Assembly (NCBI RefSeq): GCF_900601905.1
Contig: NZ_UWFA01000449.1
Coordinates: 186,001 to 250,000 of the forward strand
Origin: Pseudomonas viridiflava
Lineage (GTDB): Bacteria; Pseudomonadota; Gammaproteobacteria; Pseudomonadales; Pseudomonadaceae
Direction of reading: 5' to 3'
Length of the DNA stretch: 64,000 nucleotides
Part shown: positions 45,801 to 53,344 of the stretch, piece by piece
How positions within the stretch are numbered: the stretch's first letter is position 1
How the letters are laid out: each line of letters begins with the position of its first letter
The notes under the pieces: model-generated
What the model saw: only the letters and a program-made list of their open reading frames with translations
Told to the model about the DNA's origin: nothing
Databases searched by the model: none
Translations under genes and position numbers: made by a program

Positions 45801-46352
45801 GTCCAGGTTGCGAGTGCCAAAGACAATGGTGAACAGCGCGAGCACCAGCGATACGATCAGCGCGGTGTCCTGGGCGCGGGTCCCGGTGGCATCGGCAACC
45901 GCGCCGATCAGGATATTCACACCCAGCACGATGCCTTTGAGTTGCAGGGCGATATACGGCAGCACGCCGACCAGACAGATCAGCGCCACCACCACCGCCA
46001 GCGATTGCGACTTGCCATAGCGGGCGGCGATGAAGTCGGCAATCGAGGTAATGTTTTCCTGTTTGCTGATCAACACCATCTTCTGCAACACCCATGGCGC
46101 CAACAGCATCAGCACCACCGGGCCCAGGTAAATGGGCAGGAACGACCACAACTGCTCGGCCGCCTGACCCACCGCGCCGAAAAACGTCCAGCTGGTGCAA
46201 TACACCGCCAGCGAAAGGCTATAGACCCAGGCCCGGATTCGCGGCGGCAGCGAGGTGCTGCGCCGATCGCCATAGAAGGCGATGGCGAACATGATGGCCA
46301 TATAGGCCAGGGCGACGGCCGCAATCAGCCCGCTGGACAGCGACATAGACAT
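42873..46352 (-). CDS. SLC5 transporter-fused hybrid sensor histidine kinase
   Basis: A 1159-residue membrane protein. Residues 1 to about 490 form a sodium:solute symporter-like (SLC5) domain with about 13 helices. A linker, a PAS domain (about 630-740), a coiled coil and a histidine kinase follow: His808 in AVSHDLMQPLNAARLFS, N-box FLTNAFRYGKGPV, G-box DRGPGIPEDK and GLGLGLAIADGL. Residues about 1040-1159 are a receiver domain with the phosphoacceptor Asp1090 in LVDYHLDDG and lysine in FLPKPVKP. The layout resembles CbrA but adds a receiver; PA3271 is the nearest remembered relative. No response regulator gene is adjacent. Confidence 0.9.
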   Translation of the reverse strand: MSMSLSSGLIAAVALAYMAIMFAIAFYGDRRSTSLPPRIRAWVYSLSLAVYCTSWTFFGAVGQAAEQLWSFLPIYLGPVVLMLLAPWVLQKMVLISKQENITSIADFIAARYGKSQSLAVVVALICLVGVLPYIALQLKGIVLGVNILIGAVADATGTRAQDTALIVSLVLALFTIVFGTRNLDVTEHHRGMVMAIAFEALVKLFAFMAVGAFVTYGLYDGFDDLFNQAMIAPRLEEYWKETINWPSMVVQTGVAMMAIVCLPRQFHVTVVENIDPQDLRLAKWVFPAYLVLAALFVVPIALAGQMLLPSSVLPDSFVISLPLATTHPSLALLAFIGGASAATGMVIVASVALSTMISNDMLLPWLLSRKTAERPFEAFRHWMLSVRRVSIVVILLLAYVCYRLLGSTASLATIGQIAFAAITQLSPAMFGALWWKQANRRGVFAGLGAGIFLWFYTLVLPISAESLGWSLESFPLLAWLHGNPLGLPITPLTQGVVLSLAGNFILFGWVSVISKTRVSEHWQAGRFIGQDASVNSGNRPLLAVQVEDLLTLSARFVGEERARQSFIRFAYRQGKGFNPNQNANGDWIAHTERLLAGVLGASSTRAVVKAAIEGREMQLEDVVRIADEASEVLQFNRALLQGAIENITQGISVVDQSLKLVAWNHRYLELFNYPEGLISIGRPIADIIRYNAERGLLGAGEAEVHVARRLHWMRQGRAHTSERMFPNGRVIELIGNPMPGGGFVMSFTDITAFRDAEHALKGANESLEQRVAERTHELSQLNVALTEAKGTAETANQSKTRFLAAVSHDLMQPLNAARLFSAALSHQDDGMSAEARQLVQHLDSSLRSAEDLISDLLDISRLENGKITPDRQPFALNTLFDTLGAEFKALAQEQGLSFRVSGTVLRVDSDAKLLRRILQNFLTNAFRYGKGPVLLGVRRRGTYLSLQVWDRGPGIPEDKQRVIFEEFKRLDSHQTRAEKGLGLGLAIADGLCRVLGHTLQVRSWPGKGSVFSVCVPLAQHQTLPASPAQETSRPALTGTQVLCIDNEDSILIGMNSLLTRWGCQVWTARNREECQALLDEGVRPQLALVDYHLDDGETGTELMAWLRTRLGMPVPGVVISADGRPELIAQVHAAGLDFLPKPVKPAALRALLSRHVVLG

Positions 46353-46400
46353 TCAACGCCTCGGAAACAAGCTGGCTAGTCTCGCATGAAGGCCCGGCGT

Positions 46401-46476
46401 TGTAGGAGCGACTTTAGTCGTGGAGTGCGGCTGCCGGGTTACATGATGTTTTGTAGGGGCCAACTTGTTGGCGAGA
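46401..46476. repeat. Two single REP sequences upstream of the effector module
   Basis: tgtaggagcgactttagtcg at 46401 and tgtaggggccaacttgttgg at 46452 are REP-like hairpins of two different core types in the same orientation. They occupy the 306-base gap between the sensor kinase and DUF4123 genes; I see nothing else there. Confidence 0.6.
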
Positions 46477-46658
46477 GTCGCAACTGCGCTGAAGATATCG
46501 CCGTTTTGACCGTAACAGATTCAGTATTTCGACAGCGCGTGTAGGGCAATTCCTTGCACATAAATAGGACCTTTCCCCTTTTCCTGTCCCTGTATTGCAG
46601 GCGCCTTTCCGGCCCGGCATCTTCGCCCTTTTCTGCATAAATACAGGGCGGCACGTAG

Positions 46659-47495
46659 ATGTCCAATGCAATCGCCAGACTCGTCAATCTACCGACGCAG
46701 GATGCGTCCCGGCTGGCACAAGGGGAGTCGACGATCTTCATCGTCGACCCGTTCCACGCCAAAGAAGCGTGGACCGTCACCCAGCTGCAACTGCAAGGCA
46801 GCTCCTTTGACTACGACCTGCTCTGGTTCGAGACGCCATGGAAGGAGCACGCCCTGAAAGGTCCCACCTGGTTCGTTTTGCCAAGATCGGGCGTAGCCGG
46901 TATGGCCCAGGTTTGTCAGCAACGCCCCCAAGGCGTCGCCCTGCATTGTCGTGATGTGGGAGCCGCACTGGCTCATGCCCGCAAGCTGATGGCGATGCCG
47001 TTAGGCAGATCCAGCATGCTCAGCTTCTACAATCCGGCGCACTGGGCTGCACTGGCCATGGATGCAGGCGACAACCTCGGCTGTCTGCTGGGGCCTTGGG
47101 ATGCGGTCTTTACCCCTGCCCCCAGCCTAAAGCCGGGCGCCAATCGCTGGCATGAATGGCGAGTTGATTCGCCCGTCGCAGCCGATTCCTGCACGTGGCC
47201 CTTGGCCTATCCCGACAGCGTATTCACCACGTTCAAAGACGTGCGCTGGGTGTATTGGTTGCGGGAGAACTCCAGCCAGTTTGGTCAGGTACCTGACAGC
47301 GAGCTGCCGAGGCTGGCGCGCAATCTGGACTTCCTCGTAAAGCACCGTATCGGCGTAGATGACGACCTGTTGCAAATCCGCCATCTGATCATTCACGGCG
47401 AACTGTCTGCCCGATCGGACTTGCTGCCGATCCTTGCTTCATCAGAAAGACCGCATCGCAAAGTCGCACAACTGCTGGAGGCCGTGCAGCCATGA
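46659..47495 (+). CDS. DUF4123-domain adaptor (type VI secretion effector chaperone)
   Basis: A 278-residue soluble protein with a DUF4123 domain over roughly residues 25-155 (TIFIVDPFHAKEAWTVTQLQ, then SMLSFYNPAHWAALAM). DUF4123 proteins (Tap/TEC) load specific effectors onto VgrG spikes of the type VI secretion system. The gene overlaps the LysM gene by 4 bases (ATGA), showing tight coupling with its likely client. There is no vgrG, hcp or PAAR gene nearby, so the pair would rely on a spike encoded elsewhere. The start at 46659 has only a weak ribosome site (a GTAG-like purine stretch). Confidence 0.82.
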   Translation: MSNAIARLVNLPTQDASRLAQGESTIFIVDPFHAKEAWTVTQLQLQGSSFDYDLLWFETPWKEHALKGPTWFVLPRSGVAGMAQVCQQRPQGVALHCRDVGAALAHARKLMAMPLGRSSMLSFYNPAHWAALAMDAGDNLGCLLGPWDAVFTPAPSLKPGANRWHEWRVDSPVAADSCTWPLAYPDSVFTTFKDVRWVYWLRENSSQFGQVPDSELPRLARNLDFLVKHRIGVDDDLLQIRHLIIHGELSARSDLLPILASSERPHRKVAQLLEAVQP

Positions 47496-50400
47496 ACACA
47501 CAAACCTATACGGTCCAGCAGGACGACACCCTCAGCACACTTGCCCAGCGTTTTGGCAGCAGCGTCGGCCAACTGCAAGAACTGAATCCCTTTATCCACA
47601 ACCCCAACTACATTCGTGCTGGCTGGACGCTGAGAATCCCGACACTGGAAAGCGCCGTCGCTGCGGCCGCGTCTGAGCCTCCCGTGAGTAAAGTGCTCAA
47701 GCTGCAGCGAATTCCGGACGTCGCAGAACACGGCACCACTAATTTCTGTGGCGCGCAGGCCTGCAGCAAGAGCAACCACTATTTCGACATTCTTTATGAA
47801 GTAGGGCAGGACAGCTTCTGGCTGATGCGCGAGCACACAGCGGACGTATTGATTAAAGCCGCTGACAAACTGAAAAAAGCCGTGGTCACCGCCGATGCGG
47901 ATTCACGTATCAAGGCGCTGAATGAGCGAGGGCTGATGGAGTTTTTCCTTGAGCCGAAGTTAAGCAGTTTTCTGGATGCGCAGAAGAGCCAGAAGTACCA
48001 CGAAATTGAACAAAGGTTGCGCGAGCTAAAGCAAGAGATAAAGGTATTTGAGGCCGAGGGTGCTGTAAAGAATGGTCTGAAAATCGATAACACCCCCCTA
48101 CTGACCGCGGAACAGAATCGCGAAATTATCCCAAGGCAAAAGGAATTTCGAGAGCTTGCACCTCAGCTACGCGAGCTGGAAGTGGAGGCCCGGCAACAGG
48201 CGAGCAAAGAAGGGTACCGTTTTCTGGGTGGCGAATTGTTCAGCCCTGAAGCTATTGAAATGGCCAAGATTCTTGAGCTTTATATCAAGCAGCGGCAGGA
48301 TTTGATCGACGGCAAGAACCCCGATTTCAAACAAGAGGAAATCGACCAGTTCCGTAAGATTCACGCAAAACTGCAGGCCGATCTCGCGGCTGGCGTCTAT
48401 AGCACGAATATCAATCTGGTCGAGTGGGTCAGAGAGTCTGAAACGTTGTTCCGGTATTCGGAGTTCACCAAAACATTGATGCGCGCTGCCGCTTATGGCA
48501 TTGCCCTGCCTGAGTTCGCTTTGCATCACCCTGACGAGGATATTTCCTGGGGCATCAAGCGCTACCGGGACTACCACAAACTGCTCAAGAAAAAAGCCGC
48601 CGTAGAAAAAAGGATTGAAACCGACTTCGACAACTGGTTGCGCGTGGGACGGCAACAGCCGCCGAGCAGCTTGTTCGAGAGGGAAAGGCTCCAATGGCAG
48701 CAGCTGGAAAACACAGAAAAGGCGCTCAAACAGGATGCTGAAGACATCATCCGCGCCCGCAAACCTGCCTTACATCTGCTTTGGGAACCGGAGACTTTCA
48801 CGCCCAAACCTGAGCAGCGCCTGGTGCGCAGTAACTTTCCCCTGCGGGAAATCAGCGTACCGACTGAGAGCGCACGTCTTAGCCACCTCAGCTTCAAGGA
48901 TCTGCGCAATAGCCTGGGCAGGCAGGCACAAAAGACCCTTCAGGAAGACCTGGCCAAGATCGCTGCCAAAACGGGCAATCCAAACTTCAATATTGATGCT
49001 GGCAACCTCAGTGATGGCGACGCGCTCGACTATTGGTTCATCCATATGGACGCCAAGCGACTGAAAGTTCAGGATGACTGGTTCGACACTTCTGGCTTTT
49101 TTGCCCCTGAGCGATTCAGGGCTTACCTCAAAGCACAGGGTTTCTATATCGAAAATCTGCGTGACGACGCCGAATTCGAGAAGTGGGGCAACGGCCTCAA
49201 ACAAATGCTCTTCAAGAAAAGCCCCCTGGGGCCCTTGCGCCTGATTGATAACAGCCCGCAAGCACGTTTGATTCGCTGCCTCACACCCCCGCAAAGCAAT
49301 TTGCACAGCGGCGCCACTGCAAAGGGTTTCCAGCTCAGTTTGAATAAAGGCGCCAGCACCGGCGTCGAAGCGTTTCTGGATATCAACCTCGCTCGCGGTG
49401 AAGTCGAACTGGTCCAGTTCGAACTGCCCAAACGCAATCAGGCCACTTCAGTAAAAGCGAAATATCTAAACTTCAGGCAGCAGGAAGCCGAAGTCGACCT
49501 TGGCCGCTTCTGCCTGGAAGGCGGCATCAAAGCCTGGGGGTTTGCCGGCGCATCCATGCTGCTGAGCGCCAATCTGGCGCTCAAACCCAGCGACAGCAAA
49601 AACGATGTTGAGCTCAACACCAGCCGTGACGCCCAGCGCGGCATCACACGCGTCGATGTCCATGGCATGCCCAACGTGCGCGCCGACGAGGTCATCAATG
49701 CCAACTTAAATCTGTTCGCAGGTGTCCAGGCTGGCATTAAGATCAGCGGCAGCCTGCAATGGGCACCCCCCAAGGACCTGCTGACCGCCCGTAGCGTGCA
49801 GCCCTATAACGAACTGGACCCCAGTAAAAAAGACTGGCTGGCCGTTGCGTCGCTGGGCGTCAACCTCAGTGCCGCCGCTGGCGCGGGTGCCAAAGGTGAC
49901 TTCAGCCTGTCCCTGCAGAACGGCCAGATCATCCTGCGTCTCAAAGCCGCGCTTATCGCCGGAGTCGGCGCTGACGGCGAGTTCAACTTCGTCCTCGGCT
50001 ACAAAGCGCTGGTGCACTTTCTCGATATATTCAATCGTGAATTGATCAGAAACGAATATCACAAACTTGATTGGATTATGCCGGAGGCGTTTGAGTATTT
50101 CACGAAGGCGCAGGTGCTTGTGGCGGCGGGTATGGAACTTCAGTGGGTATTTTTGTTGGGGTATAACAAGGTTAATTTGTTTTACGCAAATGTTACCGCC
50201 GGGAGGCGGTCTGGGGCAATGGCTATCGCATTATATAAAAATAAAAAAAATGCTGACCTAATGAAGTGGCTTGCCAAGCTAGCGCCGGAGGGGTTGGGGG
50301 CATTGTTGAGTACATTGTTAAAAGCACCTCGAGAGTTTGAGCTGGGTGGCAGTGCGAAGGAAAAAGTTGAAAGTTACACCGCGCTCCAAGCACGCTCTTT

Positions 50401-50737
50401 CCAACAGCACGCCATTGAAATAGTATTCGGGGCCATTGTCGAAAATGCACATTCAGGCATGTTCTGTGCGCTGGGCTGTGATGACCCTATAGGCCTGGCT
50501 CAACGAAACTTTAAAGAAGCGATCATACGAATTAATGGTGCAAAAGAAGCTTCCGACTACCTCTTCAATGTATATATGGTTGATGATTTTATGCTTGTTA
50601 ATGTTCCTTCTATTGATCCTTTTGTCGGGAGAGGGGAAATGTTAGAGAACTATAAATATTATAGAACGATGCTTGGTTCTGATGTGATTTGGCGTGTAGA
50701 GTCTCCGACTTTTGATAATATACTTCGCGATTTATAA
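47492..50737 (+). CDS. Large LysM-domain protein, candidate type VI secretion effector
   Basis: A 1081-residue protein without a signal peptide. Residues about 4-48 form a LysM domain (YTVQQDDTLSTLAQRFGSSV). Residues about 150-480 are charged and helical with coiled-coil character. Residues about 600-850 are rich in alternating Gly/Ala/Leu strands (for example LFAGVQAGIKISGSLQW and GVNLSAAAGAGAKGDF), a pattern I associate with VasX-like effectors. The last ~230 residues, encoded from about 50040, are AT-rich and include hydrophobic stretches (VLVAAGMELQWVFLLGY). I infer a toxin tip there. No catalytic motif is recognisable. Upstream is its DUF4123 partner, downstream two secreted Sel1 proteins. 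Confidence 0.75.
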   Translation: MNTQTYTVQQDDTLSTLAQRFGSSVGQLQELNPFIHNPNYIRAGWTLRIPTLESAVAAAASEPPVSKVLKLQRIPDVAEHGTTNFCGAQACSKSNHYFDILYEVGQDSFWLMREHTADVLIKAADKLKKAVVTADADSRIKALNERGLMEFFLEPKLSSFLDAQKSQKYHEIEQRLRELKQEIKVFEAEGAVKNGLKIDNTPLLTAEQNREIIPRQKEFRELAPQLRELEVEARQQASKEGYRFLGGELFSPEAIEMAKILELYIKQRQDLIDGKNPDFKQEEIDQFRKIHAKLQADLAAGVYSTNINLVEWVRESETLFRYSEFTKTLMRAAAYGIALPEFALHHPDEDISWGIKRYRDYHKLLKKKAAVEKRIETDFDNWLRVGRQQPPSSLFERERLQWQQLENTEKALKQDAEDIIRARKPALHLLWEPETFTPKPEQRLVRSNFPLREISVPTESARLSHLSFKDLRNSLGRQAQKTLQEDLAKIAAKTGNPNFNIDAGNLSDGDALDYWFIHMDAKRLKVQDDWFDTSGFFAPERFRAYLKAQGFYIENLRDDAEFEKWGNGLKQMLFKKSPLGPLRLIDNSPQARLIRCLTPPQSNLHSGATAKGFQLSLNKGASTGVEAFLDINLARGEVELVQFELPKRNQATSVKAKYLNFRQQEAEVDLGRFCLEGGIKAWGFAGASMLLSANLALKPSDSKNDVELNTSRDAQRGITRVDVHGMPNVRADEVINANLNLFAGVQAGIKISGSLQWAPPKDLLTARSVQPYNELDPSKKDWLAVASLGVNLSAAAGAGAKGDFSLSLQNGQIILRLKAALIAGVGADGEFNFVLGYKALVHFLDIFNRELIRNEYHKLDWIMPEAFEYFTKAQVLVAAGMELQWVFLLGYNKVNLFYANVTAGRRSGAMAIALYKNKKNADLMKWLAKLAPEGLGALLSTLLKAPREFELGGSAKEKVESYTALQARSFQQHAIEIVFGAIVENAHSGMFCALGCDDPIGLAQRNFKEAIIRINGAKEASDYLFNVYMVDDFMLVNVPSIDPFVGRGEMLENYKYYRTMLGSDVIWRVESPTFDNILRDL

Positions 50738-50756
50738 TAGCAGGGTGGTAGTGGTT

Positions 50757-51737
50757 ATGAACTGTATTCGTATAGCAGTGTTAACACTGTTTTTGGCGAT
50801 AGTCGCGTCTCCTGTATGGGCGCAGCTCACCCCGGAACAGTATTCTGCTAAAGAGAAAGGTATCGCCTTGTATCGGATGGAGTTTGATAAGGAAGCCGCG
50901 CAATTGCTCGAGTTAGCCGCTCAAGCAGATGACCCCGAAGCGCAATATTATATGGGAGAGATAGAGCGACAGAAAACTATGTTTATGAGTCGTGTCGCCC
51001 AGTATTGGTATGAAAAGTCCGCAGCTCATGGTGACGTATATGCAATGCTCCGTCTTGCGACTGCTGATAATACTATTTGTGAGCTCCTAGAGAATTGCCC
51101 CTCTTTCATAAAAACTCCTCAGCAGTGGGCCGATCTCGCCCGAGATTTGGCGCGGCGAGCTGCCGCCCAAGGCGATGGCGAAGCTATGTTCCAGTTATAT
51201 CTTTTGACGAGTGATTTTGGTTGGCTGATTAAGTCGGCTGAAACCGGCTTCCCTGAAGGGCAGAATCTACTTGGGCTTTATTACCAAGAAGGGGAAGGGT
51301 TTTTCCTCATTCCCGGGAAACGTGAAAAAGAAATTGAGCGTCTTTTTAGGGCCGCAGCCGAGGCCGGATATGTTCCTGCAATGGGTAATTTAAGTGGGGT
51401 GCTACTTGCAAGAAATGATCTAGAAGGACTTGGTTGCTGGATTGAAACTGCCGCGAAGCTTGGTCATTATGACGCAATGACCAGCTATGCCGCTTGGACT
51501 GCTCACATGCCTAATAAAGTTAATTACCCATTGGATATGGTCAAAGCCTATGGCTTAACACTGCTCTTGGCACAGGCTGACCCTGGGGCCTGGAGAAAAA
51601 CATATGGAGAAAAGGCTCTCGACAAACTCTCGGCAGTGATAAGCACTGAACAGATCGAAGCTGGGAAAGCCTTCGCTGAAAAGTGGAAAAAAGTTCATCC
51701 GCCGTTGTCCCGATTTCTGCCTAAATATGGTTTTTAA
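50757..51737 (+). CDS. Secreted Sel1-like repeat protein, candidate immunity protein 1
   Basis: A 326-residue protein with a signal peptide (LTLFLAIVASPVWA before QLTPEQ). The body is made of Sel1/TPR-like helical repeats (AAQADDPEAQYYMGEI, SAAHGDVYAMLRLA, AAAQGDGEAMFQLYL, SAETGFPEGQNLLGLYY, AAEAGYVPAMGNLSG, AAKLGHYDAMTSYAAW). Sel1-type periplasmic proteins serve as immunity proteins for several type VI lipase effectors (the PA3488 type). Here it starts 19 bases after the LysM gene. GC content is clearly lower than in housekeeping genes. It is a paralogue of the next gene. The immunity role is inference. Confidence 0.78.
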   Translation: MNCIRIAVLTLFLAIVASPVWAQLTPEQYSAKEKGIALYRMEFDKEAAQLLELAAQADDPEAQYYMGEIERQKTMFMSRVAQYWYEKSAAHGDVYAMLRLATADNTICELLENCPSFIKTPQQWADLARDLARRAAAQGDGEAMFQLYLLTSDFGWLIKSAETGFPEGQNLLGLYYQEGEGFFLIPGKREKEIERLFRAAAEAGYVPAMGNLSGVLLARNDLEGLGCWIETAAKLGHYDAMTSYAAWTAHMPNKVNYPLDMVKAYGLTLLLAQADPGAWRKTYGEKALDKLSAVISTEQIEAGKAFAEKWKKVHPPLSRFLPKYGF

Positions 51738-51889
51738 GACAGTGCTGAATCGGAATTCGTGAGCGTAGTTTCGCATGGCGGAATCGCATTAAGGATGACC
51801 CAAGAGCAGAGGAGCGGGTTTTCAATAGGTATATGGATATTGTGTGGTTGGTTGGTGATTTGGATTCTATCTATGCTGATAAGTTGAAC

Positions 51890-52861
51890 ATGAAGATTTT
51901 ACTAGTGTTGTTCGTGGTAGGGGTTATTTGTAGCCAGGTTGCTCTGGCAGATCTCACCTCCGAGCAGGTAGCTGCCAAAAATAGAGGTCTGTTCCTTTAT
52001 AATCTTAGACGTACGAACGATGCTGCCTCTTTTTTGAAAGTGGCGGCCGAAGCTGGTGATCGTGAATCGCAATATTTTTTAGGAGAAGTCATCAGGAAAA
52101 GAGCAACATATGTTAGCCCTGAGTCACAGTATTGGTATCAATTAGCAGCCAATCAGAATGATGTATACGCCATGATGCGACTATTCAAGGTAGACGACGC
52201 TGTGTGCGTCGCGTTGGACGAATGTACCCTTGGGAATAACTTTAAGGGATGGCGTGTTACGGCCAGGAAGGTAGCAGAAAGTCGAGCGGCAGAGGGGAGT
52301 GGCGAGGCGATGTATCAACTGTTCCTAATGAGTGGGGAATATGATTGGCTTGTTAAGTCAGCTGAAGCAGGTTTTGGGGAAGGGCAATATTGGCTCAGTG
52401 TTGAGTATCGACAGGGGTGGGGCATTTTCTTTGTTCCTGGTAAAAGAACGAAAGCGGCGGATAAATGGTTGTATGCTGCTGCGTATTCCGGGTATGGCCC
52501 AGCAATGGATAAACTAAGGTCAATTTTGGCTGATCGCGGTGATATACATGGAAATGTGTATTGGACAGAGCAGGCTGCTAAAGCAGGGAGTTTGAGCGCT
52601 ATTGTCAACTACGCTGCATGGATGGCTAATACTTCGGATTACTTTAAATACCCCTTGGATTTGGTCAAGGCATATGGGTTGACACTGGTTATTGCAGAGG
52701 CTGAGCTTCCTAGCCGGAGGAGGACGGGACGGGTGCAGTTAAAAAAGCTTTCTGATGATATGACGCCTGATCAGATCAGAGCCGGCGTGGTATTTGCTGA
52801 GATCTGGAAGAAAAACTATTCGCCACTTTCCAGATTTCCAACTAAGCACGAAGTATGGTGA
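51890..52861 (+). CDS. Secreted Sel1-like repeat protein, candidate immunity protein 2
   Basis: A 323-residue paralogue of the preceding protein, alignable end to end (shared GEAMYQLFLMSGEYDWL-like and YPLDLVKAYGLTLVIAEAE segments, and PLSRF near the C-terminus). Signal peptide is residues 1-19 (LLVLFVVGVICSQVALA before DLTSEQ). The ATG at 51890 starts the signal peptide; an in-frame ATG at 51833 would put 19 residues before it. AT-rich, like its partner. The duplicate may protect against a variant toxin tip or may be a remnant from an earlier cassette. Confidence 0.77.
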   Translation: MKILLVLFVVGVICSQVALADLTSEQVAAKNRGLFLYNLRRTNDAASFLKVAAEAGDRESQYFLGEVIRKRATYVSPESQYWYQLAANQNDVYAMMRLFKVDDAVCVALDECTLGNNFKGWRVTARKVAESRAAEGSGEAMYQLFLMSGEYDWLVKSAEAGFGEGQYWLSVEYRQGWGIFFVPGKRTKAADKWLYAAAYSGYGPAMDKLRSILADRGDIHGNVYWTEQAAKAGSLSAIVNYAAWMANTSDYFKYPLDLVKAYGLTLVIAEAELPSRRRTGRVQLKKLSDDMTPDQIRAGVVFAEIWKKNYSPLSRFPTKHEVW

Positions 52862-52915
52862 GATGGGCGAGCATGAGTCTCTAGGGGGACAGGCGTTTCA
52901 GCAGCAGACCATTTT

Positions 52916-52994
52916 CTAGGAGCTGCCGCGGGCTGCGAAAACTGTATCGCTAGCGCTTCGCAATTCGCAATTCGCAGCCTTCGGCAGTTCCTAC
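52916..52994. repeat. REP pair (gccgaaggctgcg type) after the effector module
   Basis: ctaggagctgccgcgggctg followed by cgaa is mirrored by ttcgcagccttcggcagttc ctac ending near 52994. A short tandem cgcaattcgcaattcgca lies inside. Confidence 0.7.
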
Positions 52995-53083
52995 AGTTCA
53001 TCGGGACCGTTGCAATTCCGGCAAGTTCGCCCCAATCAGAACGTTCTATCGGCTTACGCCCGCCAGCGTCTTCAATACCGCCC

Positions 53084-53227
53084 AAGCCTTTCAGGACCAC
53101 GGACGATAAGCCTGCAGTCACCATTCAATTTGCTTGGAAACGCCGCTTTCTGCCGTTTTTCATCACTCCCCCCTGGTGCACTCAGTGACAATTTGCTCAA
53201 GCAGTCGCTGATTCTGGCGATACTCGC
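53084..53227 (+). pseudogene. Truncated duplicate of the MFS-acyltransferase 5' end
   Basis: About 144 bases match the start of the intact gene at 54566-54709, including the upstream aagcctttcaggaccacgga and internal ctcaagcagtcgctgattct. The start codon is changed (gataag against gatgag), an A is missing in the lysine run, and a block near 53165 is altered, so it cannot be translated like the original. The duplicate stops after tggcgatactc. The TDT transporter gene now sits between the two copies. Confidence 0.85.
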
Positions 53228-53344
53228 CGCGATGGGTAATGACTTATCTGTTAAACCGATAACCTATACATAAATTACCCATTTAGCAGATATGTGCCGC
53301 CGCCTTACCATTGCCTCACCTCACCTGAGGACTGGAGAGCACCG

